From: Pyropia yezoensis
Lineage: Eukaryota > Rhodophyta > Bangiophyceae > Bangiales > Bangiaceae
DNA length: 64,000 nt
Direction of reading: 5' to 3'
Assembly: GCA_009829735.1 (NCBI GenBank)
Contig: CM020619.1
Span: 33,396,283 to 33,460,282 of the forward strand
In this document: one piece after another, positions 53,973 to 63,913 of the stretch
How positions within the stretch are numbered: the first letter of the stretch is position 1
Layout: every line of letters begins with the position of its first letter
Program-made: the position numbers and the translations under genes
The notes under the pieces: generated by a model
Seen by the model: the letters and a program-made list of their open reading frames with translations, nothing else
Told to the model about the DNA's origin: nothing
Database searches by the model: none

Positions 53973-55939
53973 TCGTTTCCCGCCGACTTGGCGTCCGAAT
54001 CTGAGGGCGGGGAGGAAGACGACGAGTCCGAAGACGACGTGTCCGCCTCCTCCGCCGAGGGTGTGGCGACCGCGACGACCGGTCGAGACCCACCCTCGCG
54101 GCGTGAACGTACTTCGTTCGTAGCCGACTTCTTACTCGCATTCCTAACAAGTTGTTGGATGCGTTTACTCAACTTGGGGCAATCATATGCCCAGTGTCCA
54201 TCGGAGTTGCAGTTCCAACACCGATGGTCTGTTCCGGGAGGGGTCTTCCAAACTGGGGAAGACGAAGGGATACCCTGGGAAGTTCCCACGGCAGCTACCA
54301 CCCTCTCCTTGCGGATTCGGCGTGCCTCTCTCAACTCTCTGGCCTGGCGCGCCTCCTCCCGTTCCTTGGCCAACTCGGCCTGACGCTCCTGGCGTTGTTC
54401 CTCCCGCAACTTGCGGTAGGCCTCGCCTCTGCGATAGGCGAACCTGGCCAACTCGGCCAGGGTCGCCCGGGCAGTGTTATGCTCCCGGGTCTCCATCCGG
54501 ACTTACCAATGGAGTCGCTCCACAAACCGACTCTTCACCACAGCTTGTGGATGAAGAGACCCACAAAGAGTGTTGAGCTTACGGACTCGCTCCGCAAAGG
54601 ACAACTCGTCCTCCGCCTCTTCCTAATGGGCTTGCGTAAACTCCTCGACTTGAGAAGCCAACGCCGCTTCATCAACCATGGCTCTCAACAACCAGTTGAG
54701 GAGCTCCTAATAGGACGTCACCTCACCAGCGCCTCCACTTGAGGAGCTGGGCATGTCGGACATACGTTCTGTCCGCAGGTCGCCCTTCGTAAACTCCTGT
54801 AACATGTAAAAAGCCATGCCTTCACTTATGGCATTGTCGTCACAGGCTTTTGTGAAACGACGTAGAAACTCAAAGACACGGAGGGGGGGAGTTCCATCCC
54901 ACTCCGCTTTGTGCCCAAAAGAGTGATGTGCATTCTTCTTGGCACGGCCCATGGCTCGGGCCCGGTCAGGACCATACGCCACCGACTTGTTGTGGAGGGC
55001 GTAGGTCTCACAATCAAAGATCCTCTGGTAGACCGGGTTGGCTACCTGGATCTTGGGCGGCACCTCACGTTGAGGGAACAGCCGCTGTGGCACTGGGGCA
55101 AGTTGACCCTCAGTGCCCATAGTCTGGCGCGGCGCGCTTGGTGTAGCCGCCGGCGTTTCCGGGGGAAACTCCCCCATGAAGGGCGTACGCCCCACCGAGT
55201 ATGGTGTGGCTCCCTCGTTGGGAGTCACAGGTGTCGCCCCCTGTTCGGGGCGACCCGAGATAGGCGTGAGGAGCGATTCCCCCTGCACCTGCGGGCTCGA
55301 AAGCCCCGATCCGGTCTGGACATTAAGGCCATGTGGCAAACTCGCCACAATCTCATTCAGAATAGTATTCGTCATCGTGACCACCAGGTCCGGCAAAGTC
55401 TGCCGCAACACATTGGTCGCCTCCCGACGGACAGTTTCCGCGAGGAGTGGATTGACGACTCCAGTTGAGTCTCGGTCCGCCTCCGGGAGTCCACCTGAGG
55501 GGTAACCACGTTCCTCAGGGGTCTCAACCGGGGGCATGGGCGCGAGCCCATCGCCGACCAACGGAGGTCCGCCGTCGTCCGAAAGCCTAGTCGTCGACGG
55601 CTCCATGCCAAAGTTGGCTCCAACCCGAGTGGAACCCGCGGGGACAGTCCTCACCCCTTGGGACGTTCCCGTTCAGTTCACCACACGGTGGCCAGACTTC
55701 GGCCCACCCACATCAGAAGTGTCACCCGAGTGAACTCCCGACTGAGTCGGGCTGGCCTGTTGCCCGCCCGCAATTCCAGTCCTGCTGGCTTGAGGGACCT
55801 CTAGTCCCTCTGCGACCCCAGGTAAACCCACCTGTGTCTCACCAGTATTCAAAGGCACTGAAGTACGTGCGTCACCCGTGTACTCCCCGGACGACGGGGA
55901 GTCCGAGCTAGCCATGTTGGCTAACGATCCGTATGACAC
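53969..55939 (-). pseudogene. gag: gag of family 2 (four nonsense codons, no frameshift)
   Basis: A single 657-codon frame from the ATG at 55939 to the TGA at 53969, interrupted by TGA 55675-55673, TAG 54709-54707, TAG 54625-54623 and TAA 54505-54503. Order: Ser/Gly/Pro-rich N-terminus; a capsid-like region aligning with family 3 gag (VFEFLRRFTKACDDNAISEG, GAGEVTSY); a charged Arg/Glu/Ala-rich helix; a CCHC knuckle (CWNCNSDGHWAYDC); and an acidic Ser-rich tail. Gag would form the particle. This copy cannot produce it without suppressing four stops. Confidence 0.88.
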
Positions 55940-56034
55940 GGTCCAAGTCCACCGTTCCTCTGAGACAGAGGGCCCCCTACACCCGGGTGCACCCAGAGGT
56001 AAAGTTTACCTCTGTCCCCTGCTGCTCCACCAAA
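55940..56034 (-). other. 5' leader and primer-binding site, family 2
   Basis: The complement of 56015-56032 is the 18-base primer-binding site TGGTGGAGCAGCAGGGGA, two bases from the LTR and identical to that of families 1 and 3. Confidence 0.85.
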
Positions 56035-56503
56035 TGTGGCAAAAACCACTCACACACACGGCACCCAAGTTGGGGCGGTGTACAAGGGCTGCCTCCCGTG
56101 TTGGGGGAACCGGAAGAAGTGCAAGTCGCACACACTCTGTCCCTGTTGTGGGGCAAACCCCCCACTGACAAACAAGAAGATGGTGTGTGGTCCAACAGCT
56201 TCTTGGTCGGGACGGGGACGCAGGGCCAAGCCCCGCTGTCCCTCCCCTTATCCCCCCAGGGTCCCCTCAGGATCTCGCCACTCAGAATCTCCCACCCCAG
56301 CACCTGCCCACCGGGCCACACGAAAATTCAAGACGATAAATGCAGAAAGCCCTCAAATCCCAGTTGGATTTACTACTAAGCTAACTATCCCAAACTTAGG
56401 GAATATGGACCCAAATGCAGGGGGAGGAACGGATCAGGCTAGTGGCCTGCCGCCCCTTGCATGGCACGTGTTGCCCCCCTACCTGGGGGTCAATACTGCC
56501 ACA
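56035..56503 (-). repeat. 5' LTR of family 2
   Basis: 469-bp LTR, TGTGGCA...TGCCACA, about 98% identical by eye to the LTR at 36424. It is followed by the CCGGC duplication. Confidence 0.95.
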
Positions 56504-56508
56504 CCGGC

Positions 56509-56910
56509 TGCAGACGCTGATGACGGACACCACGGCTGACGCTGAGTTTGTGGCGGCATCGGAGGCAGCCAAGGACAGCTTATACCTGAAGCGTGTGTGG
56601 TCGGCTAGTTACGAGAGAACGAGCAGCCGGTGCTGCTGAAGAAGGACAGCCAAGCGTGCCTGGCGATGGCCGCCAACACGGCGCTGTCAACGCGGACTAA
56701 GCACGTGGACATGCCCAACCACTTGGTGCGCGACTCCGTGGAGGGGGGTGAGGTACTCCTGGAGTACGTGCCTTAGAAGGAGGAACCTGCGGACGGCTTC
56801 ACCAAGCCGTTGGACGGTGATGAGTTTCGCTGGTTCCGCGAATCCCTCGGCGTTTGCGCGGTGAGTCGCATCGACTGATGCTTGCTGGTTGGATCGAGGC
56901 CGTGTGGGAG
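56509..56910 (+). pseudogene. pol: Ty1/copia pol, part 2 (end of RNase H) and polypurine tract
   Basis: Continuation of the copia RNase H cut at 36423: TDTTADAEFVAASEAAKDSLYL, then, after a frameshift, KKDSQACLAMAANTALSTRTKH, VEGGEVLLEYVP, a stop, and KPLDGDEFRWFRESLGV. The frame ends at TGA near 56878. GTGTGGGAG at 56902-56910 is the polypurine tract beside the 3' LTR. Confidence 0.9.
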
Positions 56911-57474
56911 TGTTCAGCGTATAGTCTTACGGCCTCCTTTCACCCTGACACCCACGCGTATGTACTAATAGGGAGTAACGCCAGGAGGAACTTTGTGTGG
57001 GGACGGGACAGCGTGTCCGCCCAACCTGGCGGGACATTAGGGGAGTCGATCGGATTGAGGGCTACCCACCTGGTCAGGATTTTTCCACGGTTGGGCCGTA
57101 GCCCCTTAGGGGCGGAGACGGCATGTGTCGGGGAGTCGACGAAGAGGAAAGAGAACGTTCCCATTCACAGTGACAGCTGTCACCGCCGCGTTGAACTCTG
57201 CATTACAAGACGTCAGTCGGTCGAGGTGCGCAAGGGGTGCCACCCCCGCCATGCACCGCGCCGAGTAACCTGCGCTGGAGCGACATCCGTGACTGACTCT
57301 ACCCCACGCGGTCGTGGGGGCACTAACGGTCTATCTCATTTAATAAGGCACGTGGCCAAGGTCCATCTTCGCTGACGTGCACTTTGGAAACCACCGACGT
57401 CACTGAGGACAACACAGCTGCAGTAGAGAGAGCAGCTCACGGACTGTCCTTTGGCGTCAAGACATTGCTGAACA
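56911..57474 (+). repeat. 3' LTR of the Ty1/copia element
   Basis: 564-bp stretch starting TGTTCAGC and ending GCTGAACA, a perfect 8-bp inverted terminal repeat, directly after a polypurine tract and the end of copia pol. The 5' LTR is outside the window. This sets the right edge of the transposon nest. The expected target duplication would be gggtc (57475-57479). Confidence 0.82.
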
Positions 57475-58990
57475 GGGTCATCCTTGACCGCATCATGGCT
57501 GAAGCCTAAAGTATTGGGTCCAGTTTTTCAGGGCTTCTCAGACTTCTCGGTGCTCTCACGGAGATAGGGAGAGAGCCGTCTGCGACTTCTTCGCGTGAGA
57601 AGGTCGCATTCTGCATGCTCTACAAGTAGGGTCACAAAAAACCGACCAAAGAAAGCGTGCACCAGATGATACCTAGGATGAGGAAGAGTGAAGCGTCAGC
57701 CAGTTGCCACTTTGAACACTATAGCGTGCGCTTCTTTCGAGCTCTCTTCTCTCTCGCAAGGGGGTTTTCGGAGACTCTTCATTATTTTTCTTATGTCCGC
57801 AGCACAAGTGGGAAAATGAAGGAGCGGCTTCCAGCATGGAGCCGCATGCTTACGGCCGGGGAAAAAATATATCTCGTGTGCCTTATTATATGAGATAGAC
57901 ATTTAGGTTGCTTCACAGTGAGACGGACGTCAGGTTTTTGGCGCAGGGTGGCGCATGGTAGAAATCGAAGTTTAAATTGTACACAGAAATCCTGTGTTGT
58001 GCGGAGAACGCTTTTGGTGATCATCGCACCGGCCCCGTTCACAGCTGGTCTGGCCGTACGCCCGACCCCCCCCAGACCGCTCCCCCAAGGGGGGGTGGGC
58101 GGACACACGGTCATACGGGGAGGGGGATGCGGCAAGGCTGGGGTGCGACCGCAGCACGTGAGGCCACAGGGTGAGGTTTCAGGGGATGCTGCTACGGGGG
58201 GAGACGTGGAGGTTCAGGGGGTGCTGGCACCGAGATGGGCTTTTGGTGCAGGTCAGAGCGCGCACCCCCGCTGTTTCTCTCACCCGCTGCCTGTCACGCC
58301 GCGCTCCCTGCATGTGTGCCCGCAGCCTTCAGCTCTCTGTCGAGCCCTCCGGGTCGTGTGCGTGCGTGTCGTGCGTCGGTTGAGGTGCGTAGGTGGCGGC
58401 AATGGGGACGACGGGTCGCCCTCGCAAGGTGATACGGACTTCCCAGTCGGCAGCAGGCCTTGGCCAAGATGACGTAATTGAGCGCCGTGTGCGCTCGCGT
58501 GCCTCCCCCCTCTTTCTGGATTGCGATCGCCCCCCCCCCCTTTCTCCTCATCCACTCGGCGAAGACGATGGTCGCAACATCAATAGTGAAGACCGAGGTG
58601 GCCCTGATACCCCCCACCCTCCCTCGGCCGCGAGTGGTGACGGCGGCCGCACCCGCTCTACCGACGGCAGTAAGACCGAGCTAGAGCAAAAAGTGCAGCT
58701 CGTGTTGTCCTCGTCTTTGGATCGGTCTTCGCGCGCTGGACGCCCCAGGCATGGTCACCCGCTGCACGTGTGACGCTTGGTGACCAGCGCAGGCGTTACG
58801 AAACTCAGCTCGTCTCGTGCGTGTGAGCTCCCGTTCTGAATTATTTAAAGCTCACCCCTCTCTGACGAGCCGCTAAAAGGGTGCGGTCATCACGGACCAT
58901 AGGTGCGGTTCAGACCGGCTGTCTGTCGTTTTCTGTGAAACCCCGGGGGGTCTGCACAACACCAGCCAGACTGAGGCCCGTTTCTGTGAG
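57475..58990. other. Host-like flank without a supportable gene
   Basis: About 1.5 kb. The first 500 bases are less GC-rich than the rest. Short ORFs on both strands show no recognisable domain. A C run lies near 58528. Nothing here can be assigned. Confidence 0.5.
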
Positions 58991-59655
58991 TCAACAGAGA
59001 TCCAGCGCCGGTTGGTAGCCACACCACCCCCACGCCCACCCCCCGAGCGGCCGGCGGTGGCCCCACTGTGCGCCCTCGGCCCGAAAACCCGCGCGCGCCG
59101 CCGCCCTAGACGGCGGCACAGACGGCCGCTCTGCAGATTCCGACGCCGACGACGCGGCCGCTCGGGGCGATGCCACGGACGGGCGGTCCTCCGCATCGGC
59201 ACCTGCGTCGAGGTGCCGCTCCCTCCGCCCGTCGCCATCGTGGGATCCCCGCGGCGCGGTCTCACTGACCGCGACCGCATCGGGCGGTGCTGCCACCGGG
59301 GACGGCGACGCGTCGACCGCCGGTGGCGGCGCAGGCCGCGGCGGCGAGGTGATGGGCGCGATGGGGGGCGGTGGCTGCTGCGGGGCGGTCATAAAGATAA
59401 GGAGGGGCGATGGAGCTGCCGTGAGGCCGCCGGCGCGACGGCCCTTGTCGTCGCCGCCGCCGCCGTCCCGACCAGAGCGAGTAGCACGAGCGGCGGCGGG
59501 GACGGCGACGGCGTCGGCGCCGCCATCGCCGGCGTAGGCGGCGGGGACACGTCAAACGCGACTACGGCGTCGCGGAGCACAGCGCTCGCGCCTGGGGGGA
59601 GCAACCCCGGGGGCTTCGCCAGCAGAAAAGATGGCGCAATGACAGCGGTGGGGTG

Positions 59656-59679
59656 TAGGGGGGGGGGGGGGGGGGGGGC
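59656..59679 (+). repeat. Poly-G run
   Basis: An uninterrupted run of about 20 G, capable of forming quadruplexes and prone to length error in sequencing. Confidence 0.8.
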
Positions 59680-60224
59680 GACTCTGCCCCGCACGCCGGC
59701 GTCAGCACCGGCACCGTCTGCGTCGTCGGCGCTGAGGGAGCGGAGCAACGCGACGAGGCGGTCGACCGCCGCGGGCATCAGTACATAGTAGGGTGGAGGG
59801 GAGGCGCCGCCGCACGCCGTCGGGCGGGGGGGAGGCACGATCGCCACAGCCGCGTCGGCGGCCGCGTCTGTCGACGTGAGCGGCGGCAAGACGGGCGCCG
59901 CCGCACCCATGGTCGACGTCGCGGCTTTGCCGGCGGCCGCAACGGCGACCATGGCCGGCTGCGACAGCGGCAGGGACGCGGCGTTGCCACCGTCCGCCGC
60001 GGTCTCTGTCGTCTCCGCCGCGGTCGGCGGCGGATGTGTGGCGAACCGCGCCGTGGGCGACGGCGGGACGTCGAGCAGCGCCGACGCGAATGCTTCCGGC
60101 GTCGTGACGACGAGCAACCCCGCCCCCCCCGCTTTGACCGACGGCGGCGGCGGCACCGACGACGACGCCGGCGGCGACGCCCGCGGCGACAGCGGCGGGG
60201 CGACACACGCCTCCGCTTTCGGCC

Positions 60225-60259
60225 CCCGGCGGCGGCGGCGGCGGCGGTTCTCCCCCCGC

Positions 60260-60300
<41 letters not shown>

Positions 60301-60301
60301 C
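60225..60301 (+). repeat. GGC trinucleotide repeat
   Basis: Tandem GGC/GCG triplets in two blocks (60228-60243 and about 60262-60300), reading as poly-Ala, poly-Gly or poly-Arg depending on frame. Confidence 0.85.
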
Positions 60302-60629
60302 ACAACACCGCCACTGCCGGCGGCGCCTCCGCCGGCACCGCCGCAACGCGCGCGGCGAGCGACACGGCAGCGGCGCGCGGCGGTGGCGCGGAACGGTATA
60401 CGGCGCGGAGGGGCGGAAGGTGACCGAGCGGCGGCGCCGCGACGTGGCCCGCGGGGGGGACCCGCCGGGGCGGGTAAGGGGTTGGCCGCTCACAGCTGCC
60501 CGCCGCAGCATAAACAGCGTTGAGGGTCGGCCTTCCACGGCAGAGGCCCGCCCCCTCCGCACCTTGTCGTCGTCGGTCGCCTCCGAAGCACGCACCGCCG
60601 TCGCCGCAGTCGTCACCTGCGTCGCCCAC

Positions 60630-60940
60630 CGTACGTTATCCCCAGAGACACCGGCACAACGCCAGCCGCGTCACCCTGTTTATACTGGCGATGGGCGAGA
60701 GAGGGTGATGCTCGGGGAGCCCCTTCCTCAAATCCAGCCGAAATCGCAACAAATCCGGCGCCCCCGCAAAAAGGGCGGTCGCCGACGCCCGCCCCCACAC
60801 CACGTGCAGACGAGCCTTCGCGGACGTAGGGCCATTCCCGGAGACAAGAGTTACGGGCGATGTAGAAGGAACAGAGGGGAATGTGCATGCAGCCACCGGA
60901 GTCGGCTCAGCTACTGCCAAGACACGCACGTCGCACCCAT
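60630..60940. other. Intergenic stretch, nothing recognised
   Basis: About 310 bases between the GC-rich block and the stop of the minus-strand NTPase ORF. I see no domain-bearing ORF, RNA gene or repeat. Confidence 0.45.
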
Positions 60941-63652
60941 TCAATACGAGCACACCGTCCCACAATGAATCCACTCCATTGCCTTAAGGTAGTTTGCAAA
61001 GGTGGGACCCAGGGCAGACTCCACTTGGGTCCGAGAGAGCACGATGGACTGCTCCCAGCACACCGCCCGGGTAGCCTTGTCCTCCGGCTCGGGGAGGTCC
61101 GAAAAGTCGGCGTGCTTGCGGTTGGCCGAGTTGACGAACACCATGCGCCCCTTCCATGCATCAAACACATCCATTCCCATTACGCTGGCCTTAGGAAACT
61201 GCGACCAGTCCTTGGAAATGTCCGACGGCAACAACCGTGTAGATGCATCAGCGCCCGAGTACTTGAGCTGCCGCACCACCATCATCCACTTGCCTACCAG
61301 CTCCAGGTCAGGCGCCGCCACGATCTTGTAGAACACAAGAGCGCCAGCGCCCGGTGTACCGGGAAGGAGCTGAAAGACGGCGTTGTCCCGGTCCTCGTCG
61401 TTCTCAGCCGTCAAAATGGCCAGGAAGTTGCTATAGCCGTGCACCGCAGAGCGGGCACTCGACGCGTCTACGCGGACGTCATGCAGTATCGACGCCGAGC
61501 CCACGTGCGCCGCCCCCACTCTTGGGACGTACAGGTCGTGAATAGAGATGGCCTTGTACTCCTCGGGACGCCGCGAGCGCGCGATGGAGAGAATAATTTC
61601 GTGCCGCACAGGGAAGTCCTCCCACAGACGCCACTGGATCGGGTTCTTCGCTGTGAAGACGTGCGCGGGTGAGGGCTTTGGTTCCAGCTTCAGCTCCGCC
61701 ATCAAAACCATGTGGAAGCGCGACGACGCGGCAACTCGCATCAGCAGGAAAAGCATGATCGGCGTCAGAAGCGGCCGCAGAGTTTCGCCAGACGCCAGGA
61801 CGAGACCGTCAGAGCGCACCTTGTCCCACGTGACAGCCGAGAAGGGCTTGCCCATGGCATCAGCATCAAGCTTTGGGAAGCAAGTGCTGCCCGCGTCCAC
61901 CTCGTCCCCAAGGACCAAGCACGCTAGGAAGTCATCTTGGTCGTCCGGCAAAAGCCGCTGCCACAAGGACTTCGCCTCCGAAAACAGGAGCTTGCTGGCA
62001 GTCGAGCTGATGATCGACTGGAGTGTGGTAACCTTCGCGCCCTTGGAGCATGACGTTGCATTGGACCTCCCCCACACCACCCCTTCTGGCGCAGCATCCT
62101 CCAGCGCAATGGCAAGCTGCACGGCGGACCGCATGTGCCCCCCGGAGCAGTAGCTCATCCCCGTAGCCGTCGCTTTGACAGCCCGACTGATGGCCTTGAT
62201 CCGCTTGGGAAGGTTCTCGTTGTCCTCCTGCACCGCCGTGCGCTCCGTGATGAAGCAATTGACCATCTTGGCGGCCGCCGGTCCTGGGACTGACAAGTAC
62301 CGGTTGCACAGAGCAAGCATGACCAGAGAGTCCACAAAGAGAGGGATGAATGCCATGGGTGGGAGAAAAAGGTCCCCCGACGGCTCGACGCGCCTCCCAC
62401 ACAAAGTCGAGCACCGGTTCGCCACGTGGGACGAGAGGAAGGAGCAGATGACGTTTCCGCCAGCGGCCTGGGTGACGGCGCATGCAGCAGACAGCAGGAG
62501 CGTTGTAGGAGAGTGCAGCGCGTCCTCCGCCTCCACCATCACCTCCTCCTTCGCCTGTGCCTTCACCTTCGACTTTTTCTTGGCAAGCTCCTGCTCAAGG
62601 ACGTGCTCGATCAGTCGTCTCGCGCTCGGGTTGGCGCCGTCGTCCGCCTTGCCGACCTCATCCACCAGCAGCACAGGCACAGCCGGCGACTTGTCGCGAC
62701 AGCTGCCACTCGACAGCACCTCCACGGCTTCCCGCTCAAGGCCCGTACACGTCAGGAGCTGGGCACGCATCATGTAGCAGACAGCGGCAACAAACAGGCG
62801 GAAGTGCCGTGCCACACCGTCCGATACGAGGTCGGCCCGGTGCATAAACACGATGCGCAAGTGCGCCAGGACTTGGATGGGGAAACCGTAGGTGGTCACA
62901 ATGTCGGCGTCCGTCACATGCAAGGTCCAGTGGTTGTTGAATGACAAGCCAAAGGGAGACCGGGTGCGAGCAAAAGCCGCCTCGTCCTCATCGCCCTTGC
63001 GGTTGACAAATGCCCGGCGGAGCAGCGTGGCTACCCGCTCCAGCAAAACCGTCTTTCCGCTGCCGACAGACGCCGTGAGCCCCACCATGGGGAAGCGAGC
63101 GTCGATAGAAGACTTGTCCTTGCAACCGCCCTTGACCGTCGTCCCGCCGCCACCTAAGACCGCCTCGAGCGGAATCCGCTTGATGGCAGATGGGTCAGCC
63201 ACCTCTTTGAGCTTACTGATAATGTCCCTGACCACCTGGCGATTGTCGATGATCACGTTTGGTCGTCCAGGGTGCGTTGCAAAGGTGTTCGTCCACAATG
63301 GGGCTCGCGACGATCTCACAGGGCCAACAGCTCCGACGAGCTCGGAGAAGGAAGAGCAGGCCAAACACGCGTCGACCAGATGCGGAGGGAGCCCGTCCGT
63401 CGTGAGCTCCTTCAATGTCGACGGGTCCACTGGTCGCTTCGGGCATGACGTCGACGCGCCCACCGGCCACTTGCGGCGCGGAGCGGACGCACCCACCGGC
63501 CGCACTGGGCCACCCTGGCAGAGTTGACCAGTCCTGGCGTCGGGAGAGCCCTTCGACGCACACGTCGGCGCAGCCCGACCACCACTAGTAAACGCACCAG
63601 CCCCGGTCCTGCTGCCAGCATCAGCGCGCAAAATTCGGTGACGCACTGTCAC
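60941..63652 (-). CDS. Large P-loop NTPase, possibly with a C-terminal nuclease-like domain (Crinkler/RHS-like)
   Basis: Open frame of 903 codons. Residues 1-80 are Arg/Pro/Ala-rich. The NTPase follows, with Walker A ASVGSGKT at 194-201 and Walker B VPVLLVDEVG at 326-335. A Lys/Glu-rich helix lies at about 355-375. The long middle is mostly helical. The C-terminal region contains FPVRHEIILSIARS, then GKWMMVVRQLKYS, where Q-L-K at 795-797 resembles the QxK motif of restriction-endonuclease-like folds. An N-terminal P-loop ATPase joined to such a fold is the architecture known for Crinkler and RHS proteins. That assignment is an inference and no family signature was confirmed. The frame opens with GTG and has no early ATG, so the true start may lie upstream. 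Composition is ordinary for a coding gene, with no internal stop. Confidence 0.7.
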   Translation of the reverse strand: MTVRHRILRADAGSRTGAGAFTSGGRAAPTCASKGSPDARTGQLCQGGPVRPVGASAPRRKWPVGASTSCPKRPVDPSTLKELTTDGLPPHLVDACLACSSFSELVGAVGPVRSSRAPLWTNTFATHPGRPNVIIDNRQVVRDIISKLKEVADPSAIKRIPLEAVLGGGGTTVKGGCKDKSSIDARFPMVGLTASVGSGKTVLLERVATLLRRAFVNRKGDEDEAAFARTRSPFGLSFNNHWTLHVTDADIVTTYGFPIQVLAHLRIVFMHRADLVSDGVARHFRLFVAAVCYMMRAQLLTCTGLEREAVEVLSSGSCRDKSPAVPVLLVDEVGKADDGANPSARRLIEHVLEQELAKKKSKVKAQAKEEVMVEAEDALHSPTTLLLSAACAVTQAAGGNVICSFLSSHVANRCSTLCGRRVEPSGDLFLPPMAFIPLFVDSLVMLALCNRYLSVPGPAAAKMVNCFITERTAVQEDNENLPKRIKAISRAVKATATGMSYCSGGHMRSAVQLAIALEDAAPEGVVWGRSNATSCSKGAKVTTLQSIISSTASKLLFSEAKSLWQRLLPDDQDDFLACLVLGDEVDAGSTCFPKLDADAMGKPFSAVTWDKVRSDGLVLASGETLRPLLTPIMLFLLMRVAASSRFHMVLMAELKLEPKPSPAHVFTAKNPIQWRLWEDFPVRHEIILSIARSRRPEEYKAISIHDLYVPRVGAAHVGSASILHDVRVDASSARSAVHGYSNFLAILTAENDEDRDNAVFQLLPGTPGAGALVFYKIVAAPDLELVGKWMMVVRQLKYSGADASTRLLPSDISKDWSQFPKASVMGMDVFDAWKGRMVFVNSANRKHADFSDLPEPEDKATRAVCWEQSIVLSRTQVESALGPTFANYLKAMEWIHCGTVCSY

Positions 63653-63913
63653 TTGGCCGCCGTGGGGTCAGTCCCTCCTCCCAAACAGGTCACCGCAAAA
63701 AGCCAGGCGCGGGGTCGACTGCACGACAGCGCGGGGCCGGCAAGCCGACAAGGCACGTGGCACGCTTCTGGGTGAAGATGGTAAAGGGGCTCGAAGTGCC
63801 CGAAAGGTTGGCACAAACGCAGCCATGCGAGCGTTGGCGGTGACAAGCGATACGGCACCAAACAAGAGAGCTCCGAGGACGCTCGGACTCGTGCAAGAGT
63901 AGGGAGGCCGCAC
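63653..63913 (-). other. Possible N-terminal exon of the NTPase gene, separated by one in-frame TGA
   Basis: In the same frame as the 903-codon ORF, an ATG at 63913 or 63826 begins MRPPYSCTSPSVLG... or MAAFVPTFRALRAPLPSSP. The first has a hydrophobic core (VLGALLFGAVSLVTANA). The second resembles a plastid transit peptide: small and hydroxylated residues, Arg, no acidic residues until near the end. A single TGA at 63670-63668 separates it from the ORF. A GTGACC...TGACAG segment of 48 bases spanning that stop could be an intron that keeps frame. Both readings are inferences. Bases 63914-63972 show nothing. Confidence 0.35.

Larger units (their letters stand above)
36424..56503 (-). mobile_element. 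Family 2 chromovirus, with family 1 copy 4 nested inside
   Basis: Minus-strand Ty3/gypsy element flanked by the 5-bp duplication CCGGC (36419-36423 and 56504-56508) inside copia RNase H. LTRs of 469 bp lie at both ends and differ at about eight positions. Without the nested copy 4 it is about 9.3 kb: LTR, primer-binding site, gag, pol, hairpin spacer, antisense ORF, polypurine tract, LTR. Gag has four nonsense codons and pol one frameshift and one stop. Confidence 0.95.
58991..60629. other. Low-complexity GC-rich block with overlapping open frames
   Basis: All three minus frames and two plus frames are open for hundreds of codons because of extreme GC content. The minus frame 60489-59389 reads as an Ala/Pro-rich protein with ordered-looking islands (LLVVTTPEAFASALLDV, YYVLMPAAVDRLVALLRSL, SFLLAKPPGLLPPGASAV), but no early ATG is seen. 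The plus frame 59876-60523 has an ATG but reads as Gly/Ala/Arg-rich. I cannot say which, if any, is coding. Confidence 0.45.

Noticed and set aside
8049-56503. Stop-codon reassignment in this genome
   Set aside because: TAA, TAG and TGA all interrupt frames at differing places between copies, and intact copies end in ordinary stops, so decay is the simpler explanation.
57918-58472. 184-codon plus-strand ORF
   Set aside because: Composition varies along it, no domain is visible and overlapping frames are equally open.
60420-60968. 182-codon plus-strand ORF overlapping the end of the NTPase gene
   Set aside because: No recognisable domain. It overlaps the 3' end of a much longer ORF.
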